Positions 24,043 to 32,834 of a DNA stretch of 44,350 nucleotides are shown piece by piece. Origin of the DNA: UBA4717 sp045531795. GTDB taxonomy: Bacteria > Bacillota > Clostridia > Oscillospirales > CAG-272. Position 1 is the stretch's first letter; each line of letters begins with the position of its first letter. The notes under the pieces were generated by a model. It was not told the origin of the DNA and ran no database searches. It saw nothing but the letters and a program-made list of their open reading frames with translations. Position numbers and translations under genes: made by a program. The stretch is taken from positions 1-44,350 of the forward strand of contig JAZSET010000018.1 of the NCBI GenBank assembly GCA_045531795.1, read 5' to 3'.

Positions 24043-25284
24043 TTACTTGGTTGTGATACCGTCGATGTACTTGATATCGAAGTAAGGAGCACTTCTGAGA
24101 GCGGACTCATTGAATGCACCGTCAGCGATTACATTTGTTTCAGAAACAAAGTCGCCTTCGTCGATAACGTCTGCGAGGTATTCTGTAAGTGTTTCACCGT
24201 TAACAGTGAAGCTTGCTGTGTCAAATACCTTGATTGAACCGTCTCTGAGACCTGCTTCAACTTCAGCAAGCTTTTCAGCTGTGCCTTCAGCTGCAACTGC
24301 AGCGTTGAGTTCTGTGAGGATTACAGAGCCTGTTTCAAGTGAACCGCACCAGTCAGTTTCAAAGTTTTCACCGTTCTTAACTGCTTCGATGATCATCTTG
24401 AAGTAAGGTGTCCAGACAATCTTTGAAGAGATAAGAGCTGTTGTGGGAGCGATTGAGATTGTGCTGATGTTGTAAGCAACATTCGGAACGCCTCTTTCTT
24501 CACATGCCTTAGGAGCACCTTCAGAGTCAGCGTGCTGGCTTACGAGAACGCAGCCTGAATCCATAAGCTTGATAGCTGCTTCCTTTTCAAGAGCGATATC
24601 AAACCAGGAGTTTGTGTAGATAACTTCCATTGTAGCGGACTCGCAGATTGAACGAGCGCCGAGGAAGAATGATGTAAGACCTGATACAACTTCAGAATAG
24701 TTGAACGCACCAACGTAACCGATCTTAGCTTCTTCAGCTGTGATCTTGCCTGCTGCAATCATTTCGTTGAGCTTCATACCAGCTGCAACACCTGCGAGGT
24801 ATCTACCTTCGTAGATAGAAGCAAATGCGTTGTGGTAGTTAGCAAGACCTGCTGTCTTTGACTTTGTACCTGTTGCGTGAGCGAACTGTACTTCCGGGAA
24901 TTCCTGTGCAGCCTGAATCATATATGTTTCGTGGCCGAAAGAGTCTGCAAATACGAGGTCGCAACCAGCATCAACAAGCTCAGCAGCTGCTTCGTAGCAT
25001 GCGTTTGATTCGTCAACGCCTACCTTGAAGAGAACCTGTTCGTCTGTAAGACCGAGCTCTGCCTGAGCTGCCTTAGCTGCGTCCATAAAGTTCTTGTCGT
25101 AAGTGGAGTTTTCGTCGTGTAAGAAGATAAAGCCAACCTTGAAATCGTCAGCTACTACTTCTTCTGTGTCAACAACAGTATCTTCTACTGTGTCATCAAC
25201 TGTGGTATTGTTACATGCGCTGAACATTGTGCATGAAGCAAACACCATAACAAGTGCGAGAACGATAGAAAGAATCTTTTTCAT
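24043..25284 (-). CDS. BMP-family substrate-binding lipoprotein of an ABC importer (NupN-like)
   Basis: This 413-residue protein captures the ligand outside the cell and delivers it to the permeases encoded downstream. A lipoprotein signal peptide (about 1-23) ends in MFSAC, with the acylated cysteine at about residue 24. An acidic, Thr/Asp/Val-rich linker follows. The mature part has the BMP (PnrA/MED) fold: GFIFLHDENSTYDKNFMDAA at the N-terminus, LVFADSFGHETYM, GYVGAFNYSEVVSGL, and SQHADSEGAPKACEERG in the ligand cleft. The start at 25284 is preferred over an upstream in-frame ATG at 25419, which would add 45 residues without signal-peptide character; AAGGAG lies about eight bases before it. 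It is the first gene of a four-gene transporter operon. Confidence 0.93.
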   Translation of the reverse strand: MKKILSIVLALVMVFASCTMFSACNNTTVDDTVEDTVVDTEEVVADDFKVGFIFLHDENSTYDKNFMDAAKAAQAELGLTDEQVLFKVGVDESNACYEAAAELVDAGCDLVFADSFGHETYMIQAAQEFPEVQFAHATGTKSKTAGLANYHNAFASIYEGRYLAGVAAGMKLNEMIAAGKITAEEAKIGYVGAFNYSEVVSGLTSFFLGARSICESATMEVIYTNSWFDIALEKEAAIKLMDSGCVLVSQHADSEGAPKACEERGVPNVAYNISTISIAPTTALISSKIVWTPYFKMIIEAVKNGENFETDWCGSLETGSVILTELNAAVAAEGTAEKLAEVEAGLRDGSIKVFDTASFTVNGETLTEYLADVIDEGDFVSETNVIADGAFNESALRSAPYFDIKYIDGITTK

Positions 25285-25649
25285 TTTGTTTCTCCTTGCC
25301 TCTTGGCTAAAATATTTTTCGTGTCTGTAACGACAATATAATTTTACTATATTATAGTATAAATTACAATACATATTATCACCAAAAAAGGTATACCATA
25401 TTTTTAGCATTTTGACCAAAATTCCAACTTTTTCACCCCTGTAAAACCAAAAATAATATTATTTTGCGTTTTTTTACACCCGACCTGCCTTTTTCACTGA
25501 CTTTTTTCTGTATTTTTTGCACATAGCTAAAAAGAAACAGATTTTGTGAAATAATTGTTACTTTTAACAAGTCTGAGAATAAACAGGCTTTGTTTGCCAA
25601 ACATTATTTGTGTAAAAAAGTACATCAAATCAAAAGAAAGGCAACAACA
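25285..25649. other. AT-rich divergent control region between the BMP lipoprotein and SLH genes
   Basis: There is no gene in these 365 bases. A perfect 16-bp palindrome (AAAATAATATTATTTT, 25450-25465) and a hairpin TTGTTA-CTTT-TAACAA (25555-25570) could be operator sites. On the minus strand, TTGGTC (25414-25419) and TATACC (25390-25395), 18 bp apart with TGG before the -10, are a weak promoter candidate for the transporter operon. No riboswitch (for example a purine riboswitch) was recognised. Confidence 0.4.
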
Positions 25650-26945
25650 ATGAACAGAAAAAACAACAAAAAGCTACTTTGCATCTTAATCTGTGCAGCA
25701 ACCCTGTTTTTATCGGTAACAGCTTCTGCAGTAAGCATATCCCCCGCCCTTGACATTATAGCTGCCGGCTGCACACTTGCAAAAACAAGCCTTGTCAGCC
25801 GTGATGTTTATTTTGAAGAATCGGACTTCACATCTGCTACAGGTCTTGAAGAAATTGACGGCATTACCGTTATAAGTCTGCCTGACTCAAAAGACGGTAC
25901 TCTTATGCTCGGCAATATCGCCATAAGCGAAAATCAGCGTATCAGCAAAAAGAATCTTTCAAATCTGAGATTTGTGCCGAGAAACTCAAACGAATGCGAA
26001 GCGACCTTCTATTTTTCGCCCGACACTCACAGAAGCGGTGCTTATCCGTGCACCGTATATCTTCTTGAGAGAGAAAACTCCTCCCCTGTTATTCAAAACG
26101 GAGTAAAAACAACCGCTTCCACCTATGAAAATATGCCAATATCCGGGAAACTGCGTGCATACGACAATGAAAATGATCCGCTTTGCTTTGAAATAGTCAC
26201 AAAGCCTGTTTCAGGCAGCGTCACTATCACAGACAAACAGGTGGGAAGCTTCACTTATACTCCTGCAAACGACTACATTGGCAGTGATTATTTTGAATAT
26301 ATTGCCCGCGACAAATACGGAAATGTTTCAGAGTCAGCAAAAATCTGCGTTAATGTGCTTAAACCCGAGACCAACATCGTTTTCTCCGACCTTATTGGTC
26401 ATTGGGCTCATTACGGCGCGATAAAAGCCGTTTCAGGCGGAATTATGGACTTTTACTCCGATAACGGCGTTTATACTTTTATGCCAGATGCACCCGTTTC
26501 AAGAGCAGAATTCTGTGTGTCTCTTATGAAAAGCGCAGGATATAACGGCTTTACCTCTGTAAGCTCCACAGGATATGCCGATGATGATGAAATTCCCGAA
26601 GAATACAAGGGTTATATAGCCGCTGCAAGTATACTTGGCATTACAAACGGAATAAACGACAATGAAGCGGTCTGTTTTTACCCCAACAATCAGATCACCC
26701 GTGCCGAAGCCGCCGTTATGATCAACCGCCTTTACGGCTTTTCAAGGGATATCGAAGCAGGTGCTCTGGCTGTGTCTTCCTTCAATGACTCCGACACGAT
26801 ACCCGCCTGGGCAGCGCAGAGTCTTGCCGTACTGAGCAGTGTAGGTGTCATTTCGGGAGATACTTCGGGTAATATTTCACCCTACAGCGGTCTCAGCCGT
26901 GCCGAAGCCGCCGTTATGCTTACAAACATTTCAGAGCTTAACTGA
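25650..26945 (+). CDS. Secreted SLH-anchored protein with cadherin/tandem-95-like module
   Basis: This 431-residue exported protein has a signal peptide at about 1-27. Residues about 53-137 look like part of a bacterial Ig/cadherin-type beta sandwich. Residues about 144-238 form a full module of the tandem-95/cadherin-like kind: NMPISGKLRAYDNENDPLCFEIV, GSFTYTPANDYIGSDYFEYIARDKYGN. Three SLH repeats at about 244-300, 308-362 and 376-429 follow (FSDLIGHWAHYGAI, SRAEFCVSLM, TRAEAAVMINRLYG, SRAEAAVMLTN). The start at 25650 is chosen because the signal peptide begins there and GAAAGG lies at about 25636-25641. An upstream ATG at 25590 would add 20 residues that do not fit a signal peptide. The protein shares its anchoring type with the two other SLH proteins here. 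Ligand is unknown. Confidence 0.88.
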   Translation: MNRKNNKKLLCILICAATLFLSVTASAVSISPALDIIAAGCTLAKTSLVSRDVYFEESDFTSATGLEEIDGITVISLPDSKDGTLMLGNIAISENQRISKKNLSNLRFVPRNSNECEATFYFSPDTHRSGAYPCTVYLLERENSSPVIQNGVKTTASTYENMPISGKLRAYDNENDPLCFEIVTKPVSGSVTITDKQVGSFTYTPANDYIGSDYFEYIARDKYGNVSESAKICVNVLKPETNIVFSDLIGHWAHYGAIKAVSGGIMDFYSDNGVYTFMPDAPVSRAEFCVSLMKSAGYNGFTSVSSTGYADDDEIPEEYKGYIAAASILGITNGINDNEAVCFYPNNQITRAEAAVMINRLYGFSRDIEAGALAVSSFNDSDTIPAWAAQSLAVLSSVGVISGDTSGNISPYSGLSRAEAAVMLTNISELN

Positions 26946-27004
26946 TTATTTCCCTCATCAGGTGACTCTCCGGGGACATCGACCCCTGCAAATTATTTCC
27001 CCGC

Positions 27005-27044
27005 AAAAAAGGCTACAGTATGTCACAATACTGTAGCCTTTTTT
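27005..27044. terminator. Bidirectional terminator between the SLH gene and valS
   Basis: An 11-bp stem (GGCTACAGTAT / ATACTGTAGCC, 27011-27021 with 27028-27038) is flanked by six A on one side and six T on the other, so it serves both converging genes. Confidence 0.9.
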
Positions 27045-27056
27045 ATTTCTGTGTAA

Positions 27057-29678
27057 TTATAGCTTTGCAAGAGCTGCTTCGATGTTTTCGAGCTGTTCCT
27101 TGTATTTTGCAAGTTTTGCTCTCTCTCCCTCAATTACCTGGGCAGGAGCCTTTGCAACAAAGCCCTCATTTGAAAGCTTCTTGTCAAGACGCGCAATTTC
27201 TTCAAGCGTCTTTTCTTTTTCCTTATTAAGTCTTTCCTTTTCCTTTTCAAAGTCAACAATGTCCGCAAGAGGAACAAAGAGTGTTGCACTGTCGGTTACA
27301 ACCTGTACCGCATTGGGATCATCGCAAGGAGTATATTCAACCTTTGATGCTCCTGCAAGTTTTTCAAAGAAACGGGCGGTCTTATCGTTGTAAATATCTC
27401 CTCTTTCGCTTACAATGTAAACTGCAGCTTTCTTTGACGGAGGAACATTCATCTCTGCACGGCGGTTTCTGAGTGCGCATACTGCATCAATGAGTGCGCT
27501 CATTCTCTTTTCGTCATCTTCGAAAATCATAGCCTCATCACACTTCGGGAAAGATGAAATCATAATGCTTTCCTCAATATGAGGAAGTGCCTGATAAATT
27601 TCCTCTGTAATAAACGGCATAAAGGGATGTAAGAGCTTGAGAGTTTCACGAAGTACATATGCAAGTACATTCTGTGCTACCTTGTTGCCCTCGCTTTCCT
27701 TGTCTGCAAGACGCGGCTTTGTAAGCTCGATATACCAGTCGCAGTAAATGTCCCAGATAAAGTCGTAAAGCTTTGAAAGCGCAACGCCAAGTTCAAACTT
27801 GTCAAGGTTTGCACTTACCTCACGGGCAAGCTTGTTAAAGAGTGAAAGTATCCACTTGTCTTCAAGCTCAAGCTTGTCTGCTTCGGGAAGCTTGATTTCT
27901 TCTATATCAAGATTCATAAGAACAAATCTTGCCGCATTCCATATCTTGTTTGTAAAGTTACGGGAGGATTCGATTTTTTCGTCAGAGAAACGCATATCGT
28001 TTCCGGGTGAGTTACCTGTTGTAAGAGCAAATCTCAGAGCATCGGCACCGTACTTTTCTATGATTTCGAGAGGGTCAATACCGTTACCCAAAGACTTTGA
28101 CATCTTTCTTCCCTGCGCATCACGGACAAGGCCGTGAATGAACACGTGTTCAAAGGGTGCCTTTCCTGTATGCTCAAGAGACGAGAATATCATTCTTGCA
28201 ACCCAGAAGAAGATAATGTCATAGCCCGTTACAAGTACACTTGTCGGGAAATAACGCTTTAAATCCTCTGTGTCTTCGGGCCAGCCGAGAGTCGAGAATG
28301 GCCAGAGCGCAGATGAGAACCATGTGTCAAGTACATCCTCTTCACGGCGCATACTTGCTCCGCACTTCGGGCACTTGTCAAGGTCTTCCTTGGATACCTC
28401 CATAGCACCGCAGGCATCGGAGTAAAAGGCAGGGATTCTGTGGCCCCACCAGAGCTGACGGGAAATACACCAGTCGTGTACATTCTCCATCCAGTTTGTA
28501 TATGTCTTTGTAAATCTTTCGGGAACAAACTTTACTTCACCCGTCTTGATAACTTCAAGAGCAGGCTTTGCAAGAGGCTCCATTTTTACAAACCACTGAT
28601 TTGATGTAAGAGGTTCAACTGTAGTCTTACATCTGTAGCAAGTGCCGACATTGTGGCTGTGAGGCTCAACCTTTACAAGATATCCGCCCTCTTCAAGATC
28701 CTTTACAATTTCCTTTCGGGCAGCATATCTGTCCATACCGTCATATTTTGAGCCGGGCATACAGATTGTAGCATCGTCATTCAAAATTCTCGGCATAGGA
28801 AGATTGTGTCTCTGACCAACCATAAAGTCGTTGGGGTCGTGAGCAGGTGTAATTTTAACGCAGCCTGTTCCGAACTCAAGATCAACATAATCGTCGGCGA
28901 TTACGGGAATTTCCTTGTTTACAAGGGGAAGAATAAGCATTTTTCCGACAAGATCCTTATATCTTTCGTCAGCAGGATTTACCGCAACGGCAGTGTCACC
29001 GAGCATTGTTTCGGGACGGGTTGTTGCCACTGTTACATACTCGTCTGTACCCTTGATAGGATATCTGATATGCCAGAAGTTACTTGCCTGCTCGCTGTAT
29101 TCTACCTCGGCATCCGACAAAGCAGTAGTACAGTGAGGACACCAGTTGATAATTCTGTTACCTCTGTAAATAAGTCCCTTGTTATAAAGGTTTACAAACA
29201 CTTCTCTTACAGCCTTTGAGCAACCCTCGTCCATTGTAAAGCGCTCGTGTTCCCAGTCACATGATGAGCCAAGCTTCTTAAGCTGATTTATAATTCTGTT
29301 GCCGTACTGATTCTTCCAGTCCCATACTCTTTCAAGGAACTTTTCACGGCCAAGGTCATAACGGGTAAGTCCCTCGTTTACTCGGAGGTTTTCTTCAACC
29401 TTAATCTGTGTTGCAATACCCGCGTGGTCAGTACCGGGAACCCAGAGCGCAGAATAACCCTGCATACGCTTGTATCTTATAAGGATATCCTGCAGTGTTT
29501 CGTCAAGTGCGTGGCCCATATGAAGCTGACCTGTAACATTCGGAGGCGGAATAACGATAGTATACGCGGGAGCATTTTTGTCCGCCTTCGGCTTGAAATA
29601 ACCCTTGTCGTTCCAGTTATTATAGATTCTGTCCTCAATTTCACGGGGAGCAAAGGCCTTTGAAAGCTCGTGTTTCAT
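27057..29678 (-). CDS. valS: Valyl-tRNA synthetase
   Basis: ValS charges tRNA-Val and edits mischarged threonine. The protein has 873 residues, normal for the family. Class I signatures are visible: the HIGH motif as PPPNVTGQLHMGHA (about 44-57) and KMSKS in RKMSKSLGNGIDP. The CP1 editing domain is present (TTRPETMLGDTAVAV). Anticodon-binding domain and a C-terminal coiled-coil arm (EKEKERLNKEKEKTLEEIARLDKKLSNEGFVAK) are complete. Start ATG at 29678 was chosen because the protein begins MKHELSKAFAPREIE with TGGAGA upstream. The longer reading frame to 29873 runs through the T-box leader and is not coding. Confidence 0.97.
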   Translation of the reverse strand: MKHELSKAFAPREIEDRIYNNWNDKGYFKPKADKNAPAYTIVIPPPNVTGQLHMGHALDETLQDILIRYKRMQGYSALWVPGTDHAGIATQIKVEENLRVNEGLTRYDLGREKFLERVWDWKNQYGNRIINQLKKLGSSCDWEHERFTMDEGCSKAVREVFVNLYNKGLIYRGNRIINWCPHCTTALSDAEVEYSEQASNFWHIRYPIKGTDEYVTVATTRPETMLGDTAVAVNPADERYKDLVGKMLILPLVNKEIPVIADDYVDLEFGTGCVKITPAHDPNDFMVGQRHNLPMPRILNDDATICMPGSKYDGMDRYAARKEIVKDLEEGGYLVKVEPHSHNVGTCYRCKTTVEPLTSNQWFVKMEPLAKPALEVIKTGEVKFVPERFTKTYTNWMENVHDWCISRQLWWGHRIPAFYSDACGAMEVSKEDLDKCPKCGASMRREEDVLDTWFSSALWPFSTLGWPEDTEDLKRYFPTSVLVTGYDIIFFWVARMIFSSLEHTGKAPFEHVFIHGLVRDAQGRKMSKSLGNGIDPLEIIEKYGADALRFALTTGNSPGNDMRFSDEKIESSRNFTNKIWNAARFVLMNLDIEEIKLPEADKLELEDKWILSLFNKLAREVSANLDKFELGVALSKLYDFIWDIYCDWYIELTKPRLADKESEGNKVAQNVLAYVLRETLKLLHPFMPFITEEIYQALPHIEESIMISSFPKCDEAMIFEDDEKRMSALIDAVCALRNRRAEMNVPPSKKAAVYIVSERGDIYNDKTARFFEKLAGASKVEYTPCDDPNAVQVVTDSATLFVPLADIVDFEKEKERLNKEKEKTLEEIARLDKKLSNEGFVAKAPAQVIEGERAKLAKYKEQLENIEAALAKL

Positions 29679-29699
29679 ATTTTTCTCCAATCCTTTAAA

Positions 29700-29935
29700 T
29701 TGTTTTTTTACAAAATAAAAAAAGGCACCGTCTACGGGACGCATTTCTGCGCGGTACCACCCGTGTTCACGGCAAAGCCGTGCACTCTCACCCTTAACGC
29801 GGGAAACGCCCGATTCTACTTGCAAACGCTTTCTTTCGGGAGCTGGAAGGCTACTTCGGTGCTTTGCTGACACGCCCTTTCACCAAAGCGGGCGCTCTCT
29901 GAAGAAAGCTTAGCATCTACTACTCCTTTTACGCT
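29700..29935 (-). ncRNA. T-box riboswitch controlling valS (valine-specific)
   Basis: On the minus strand this leader contains the diagnostic T-box GGGTGGTACCGCG (29750-29762), followed by a GGTACCG...CGGTGCC terminator stem and a T run (about 29717-29723). Upstream is a Stem I with the AGAGAGCGCC bulge motif, CTTTGGTGAAAGGGCG and, in the specifier loop, GAAGTAGCC. The likely specifier is GUA (29852-29854), which pairs with uncharged tRNA-Val (UAC). Uncharged tRNA-Val would favour the antiterminator and switch valS on. The sequence elements are seen directly; the folding is inferred. Confidence 0.93.
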
Positions 29936-29982
29936 ACAAACAATTATAATACAGTATTTTACTTTTGTCAAGGGTTTAATGC

Positions 29983-30012
29983 AAAAAGCAGTGCATCAAT
30001 GATGCACTGCTT
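29983..30012 (-). terminator. Terminator after mscL
   Basis: A perfect 10-bp stem GCAGTGCATC / GATGCACTGC with a three-base loop, followed on the minus strand by five T. Confidence 0.85.
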
Positions 30013-30025
30013 CGGGTTTTGACGA

Positions 30026-30493
30026 TTACTTGATTTCGCTTGTGCAGTGAGCGCACTTTGTAGCCTCAATCGGCACTTCAGAGAGGCAGTATGGGCACTT
30101 CTTTGTTGTGGGAGCTGCAGGTGCTTCTTCTTCCTTCTTCTTTGTCATATCGGAAAGCTTGTTGATTCCCTTAACAAAAAGGAAAATTACAAATGCCATT
30201 ATGATAAAGTCAAGAACTGTTGTAATAAATGCACCGTAATTGAATGTTGTAACACCATTTTCCTTTGCAAGGTCGAGTGTTGTGATAAGCGCAGTATCAA
30301 CGCCTTCGGGAGCTCTGAGAATAGCAAAACGGTCATTGAAGTTTACACCGCCTGTAACAAGACCGACAAGGGGCATGATAAGGTCATTTACAAGACTTGT
30401 AACGATTTTCTGGAACGCACCGCCGATGATAACGCCGACAGCAAGATCCATAACGTTTCCACGCATAATGAATTTTTTAAATTCCTTGAACAT
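30026..30493 (-). CDS. mscL: Large-conductance mechanosensitive channel MscL with C-terminal zinc ribbon
   Basis: MscL opens when membrane tension rises and releases solutes during hypo-osmotic shock. The protein has 155 residues. The amphipathic N-terminal helix (MFKEFKKFIMRGNVMDLAVGVIIGG), TM1 (about 15-45), the extracellular loop and TM2 (about 88-112) are of standard type. Instead of ending with the normal short cytoplasmic helix, it continues with a Lys/Glu and Ala/Pro linker and a zinc ribbon (CPYC-x10-CAHC, about 132-150). Such zinc-ribbon tails occur in some clostridial MscL proteins and may act as a redox or protein-binding module. The start has GGAGGA just upstream. It is monocistronic with a terminator behind it. 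Confidence 0.93.
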   Translation of the reverse strand: MFKEFKKFIMRGNVMDLAVGVIIGGAFQKIVTSLVNDLIMPLVGLVTGGVNFNDRFAILRAPEGVDTALITTLDLAKENGVTTFNYGAFITTVLDFIIMAFVIFLFVKGINKLSDMTKKKEEEAPAAPTTKKCPYCLSEVPIEATKCAHCTSEIK

Positions 30494-30954
30494 TTTAATG
30501 TCCTCCTATGTAATTGTTGGGTTTACTGCACTAATTATATACTATCTGTCGATAAAAGTCAATCCAAAAGACATTTTTTTGCCATAAAACTTTTTTGTCA
30601 CAAAAGATCGCCACTTCAGTATCTTATAAAGCTACTGATAAGCCTCTCCTCACGGGAGAGGTGGCGCGCCGAACGGCGTGACGGAGAGGGCGTTTGTTAT
30701 TATCCCCTCTCACCCGCTATCGCGGGGAGCTCTCCCAAAGGGCGAGCCTTTTCGTTATGTCATTTAACGATATCGTAGCGTGATCCCCGGCGGGAGGAGC
30801 AAGCCCCTCCCCTACCTGTTATATTTATGTAGGCTTCCCCTTGAGGGGAAGGCATTTTACGATTTATTAAAATTCTATATTTGATTTCACAATACTTTCT
30901 TGATATTTATACAAAAAAGCCGTACCGGATATTTACCTGATACGGCTTTCGTGA
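30494..30954. repeat. Repeat-bearing intergenic region with two palindromic elements
   Basis: No gene is supported in these 461 bases. Bases 30641-30750 form a GC-rich element: a CCTCTCC-TCAC-GGGAGAGG hairpin, a GGCGCGCC motif, a GGAGAGGG segment opposite CCCCTCTC, and a closing GGGGAGCTCTCCC palindrome. Its GC content is far above the surroundings. Bases 30791-30815 repeat exactly the left arm seen at 3051-3075 (CGGGAGGA...CCCCTAC). The right side (30828-30853, GTAGGCTTCCCC...GGGGAAGGC) is a variant of the element's other arm. The RNase J terminator lies at the end of the spacer. No coding function was identified. Confidence 0.75.
30913..30949 (-). terminator. Terminator after the RNase J gene
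   Basis: On the minus strand, AGCCGTATC pairs with GGTACGGCT, with small internal mismatches, and ends in TTTTTT. It lies just beyond the end of the RNase J gene at 30955. Confidence 0.75.
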
Positions 30955-32619
30955 TTAAATATTCATTATTATCGGTAAAATCATAGGTCTGCGTTTTGTT
31001 CGGTTAAAAATGAACTTTGACAAACTGTCCCTGACAGTATTCTTAATTTCATTCCAGTCCGCATATCCCTCGTCTATACAGGAGTCAATGGCATATTTTG
31101 CCACCTCACGGAGCTGCTCCATAAGCTCCTCCGCTTCCCTGACATAAACAAATCCGCGCGATACGATATCGGGCCCCGATACAACCTCACCCATTTGAAC
31201 ATCAACCGTTGCAACAACAATAATAATACCGTCCTGTGAAAGATGCCGTCTGTCGCGAAGCACAATGTTTCCGACGTCACCAACACCAAGTCCGTCAACA
31301 AGAACTCTTCCGCAAGGTACACCTGTCCCCCACTTCGCGCTGTTCTTTGTAAGTTCAAGCACCTTTCCGATTTCCGATATAAATATCCTGTCGCTCTCCA
31401 TACCCATTTCAACTGCAAGCTCCTTATGCTTGAGTAAATGCTTGCATTCGCCGTGAATCGGCATAAAGAATTTGGGCTTTATAAGAGCGTGGAGAAGCTT
31501 AAGTTCCTCCTGACAGGCGTGTCCCGAAACGTGTACGTCCGCAACTGCGTCGTTAAGTACGGTTACACCCTTTCTGTAAAGCTCGTTTATTATATTGCCG
31601 ACAAGCTTTTCATTACCGGGTATCGCCGTCGCACTGATTACAACAAGGTCCTTTGGACCGAGCTCTACCTTATCGTGGTCAGAAAACGCCATTCTGTAAA
31701 GGGCACTCATAGGCTCGCCCTGACTTCCCGTTGTTATAATTGTAAGTTTTTCAGGGGGATATCTTTTTATGTCGTTTATATCAATAAGCACCTTTTCGGG
31801 GTCGTGCATACAGTCAAGCTTTACCGCGGTGCTTACAATATTGACCATACTCCTGCCCGTTACCGCCACTTTGCGCCCGTGTGCGGCACTTGCATTTATA
31901 ATCTGCTGAACTCTGTGGACATTTGACGAGAATGTTGCAATTACTATTCTCTTGTCACGGTTTCTGATAAAAATATCGTCAAGAGATTTTCCCACAGTCT
32001 TTTCACTCGGAGTGTAACCCGCTCTCTCTGCGTTTGTGGACTCTGCAAGGAGCAAAAGGACTCCCTTTTTGCCGATTTCGCCGATTCGGGCAATATCCAT
32101 CATCTTGCCCTCAATAGGAGTGAGATCAAGCTTGAAGTCACCCGAATGGAACACTACACCAACAGGTGTTGTTATCGCCAGAGCGCAGGCATCTACAATC
32201 GAGTGGTTTACGTGGATAAACTCCACCTTGAACCATCCGAGCTTTACTACGTCTCCATCTTTTACTGTGTTGAGCTCGGGCGTATAGTCGAGCTGATGCT
32301 CTGTCAATTTATTTTCAATTATACCCATAGTAAGGCGCGCACCGTAAACAGGCGCCTTTATGGTTTTTAGGACATAAGGCAGAGCACCTATGTGGTCCTC
32401 GTGACCGTGCGTAATTACAAAGCCACGCACTCTTTCCTTGTTCTTTTCAAGGTAGGTAATGTCGGGGATAACAAGGTCAATTCCGAGCATATCGTCGTCG
32501 GGGAAACCGAGACCGCAGTCAACGATAAGAATATCGTCTTCATATTCAAGAAGGCACATATTCTTGCCGATTTCCATAAGTCCGCCAAGAAACATTACCT
32601 TTAGTTTGTTTTTTGCCAT
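30955..32619 (-). CDS. rnj: Ribonuclease J
   Basis: RNase J is a beta-CASP metallo-beta-lactamase with 5'-3' exonuclease and endonuclease activity in mRNA decay and rRNA maturation. The protein has 554 residues, the normal length. The zinc-binding HGHEDHIGAL motif (HxHxDH) lies at about residues 67-77. A downstream His-containing strand (VNHSI), GDFKLD, and the beta-CASP motifs (ATFSSNVHRVQQI, DVHVSGHA, MPIHGE) are all visible. The start at 32619 is preceded by AAAGGAA. An upstream in-frame ATG at 32691 would add 24 residues of no family match. A second, shorter beta-CASP protein is encoded in the accessory operon at 38185-39366. Confidence 0.96.
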   Translation of the reverse strand: MAKNKLKVMFLGGLMEIGKNMCLLEYEDDILIVDCGLGFPDDDMLGIDLVIPDITYLEKNKERVRGFVITHGHEDHIGALPYVLKTIKAPVYGARLTMGIIENKLTEHQLDYTPELNTVKDGDVVKLGWFKVEFIHVNHSIVDACALAITTPVGVVFHSGDFKLDLTPIEGKMMDIARIGEIGKKGVLLLLAESTNAERAGYTPSEKTVGKSLDDIFIRNRDKRIVIATFSSNVHRVQQIINASAAHGRKVAVTGRSMVNIVSTAVKLDCMHDPEKVLIDINDIKRYPPEKLTIITTGSQGEPMSALYRMAFSDHDKVELGPKDLVVISATAIPGNEKLVGNIINELYRKGVTVLNDAVADVHVSGHACQEELKLLHALIKPKFFMPIHGECKHLLKHKELAVEMGMESDRIFISEIGKVLELTKNSAKWGTGVPCGRVLVDGLGVGDVGNIVLRDRRHLSQDGIIIVVATVDVQMGEVVSGPDIVSRGFVYVREAEELMEQLREVAKYAIDSCIDEGYADWNEIKNTVRDSLSKFIFNRTKRRPMILPIIMNI

Positions 32620-32834
32620 ATTTATTCCTTTCAGTCTGATTTTAAATATCTGTATATGTAATTTTTCGCACAGAAAAATAGGCTTAATCATAAATTAAGC
32701 TAAATTATGACACAGAACGGGCGCTCAATCTGTGTATTTATTCTTGCACGTGTACAAACGAACATTGAGTATACATATATTATACAATATGCAGAACCTT
32801 TTTGCAATATACTTTTATGAAATTTATGTTAAAT

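Noticed and set aside
29679..29873. Upstream extension of valS by 65 codons
   Set aside because: The extension runs through the T-box leader; the family N-terminus and the ribosome binding site fit the ATG at 29678.
30047..30778. 243-codon plus-strand ORF opposite mscL and into the repeat region
   Set aside because: Crosses an intergenic repeat and is antisense to mscL; no start signal.
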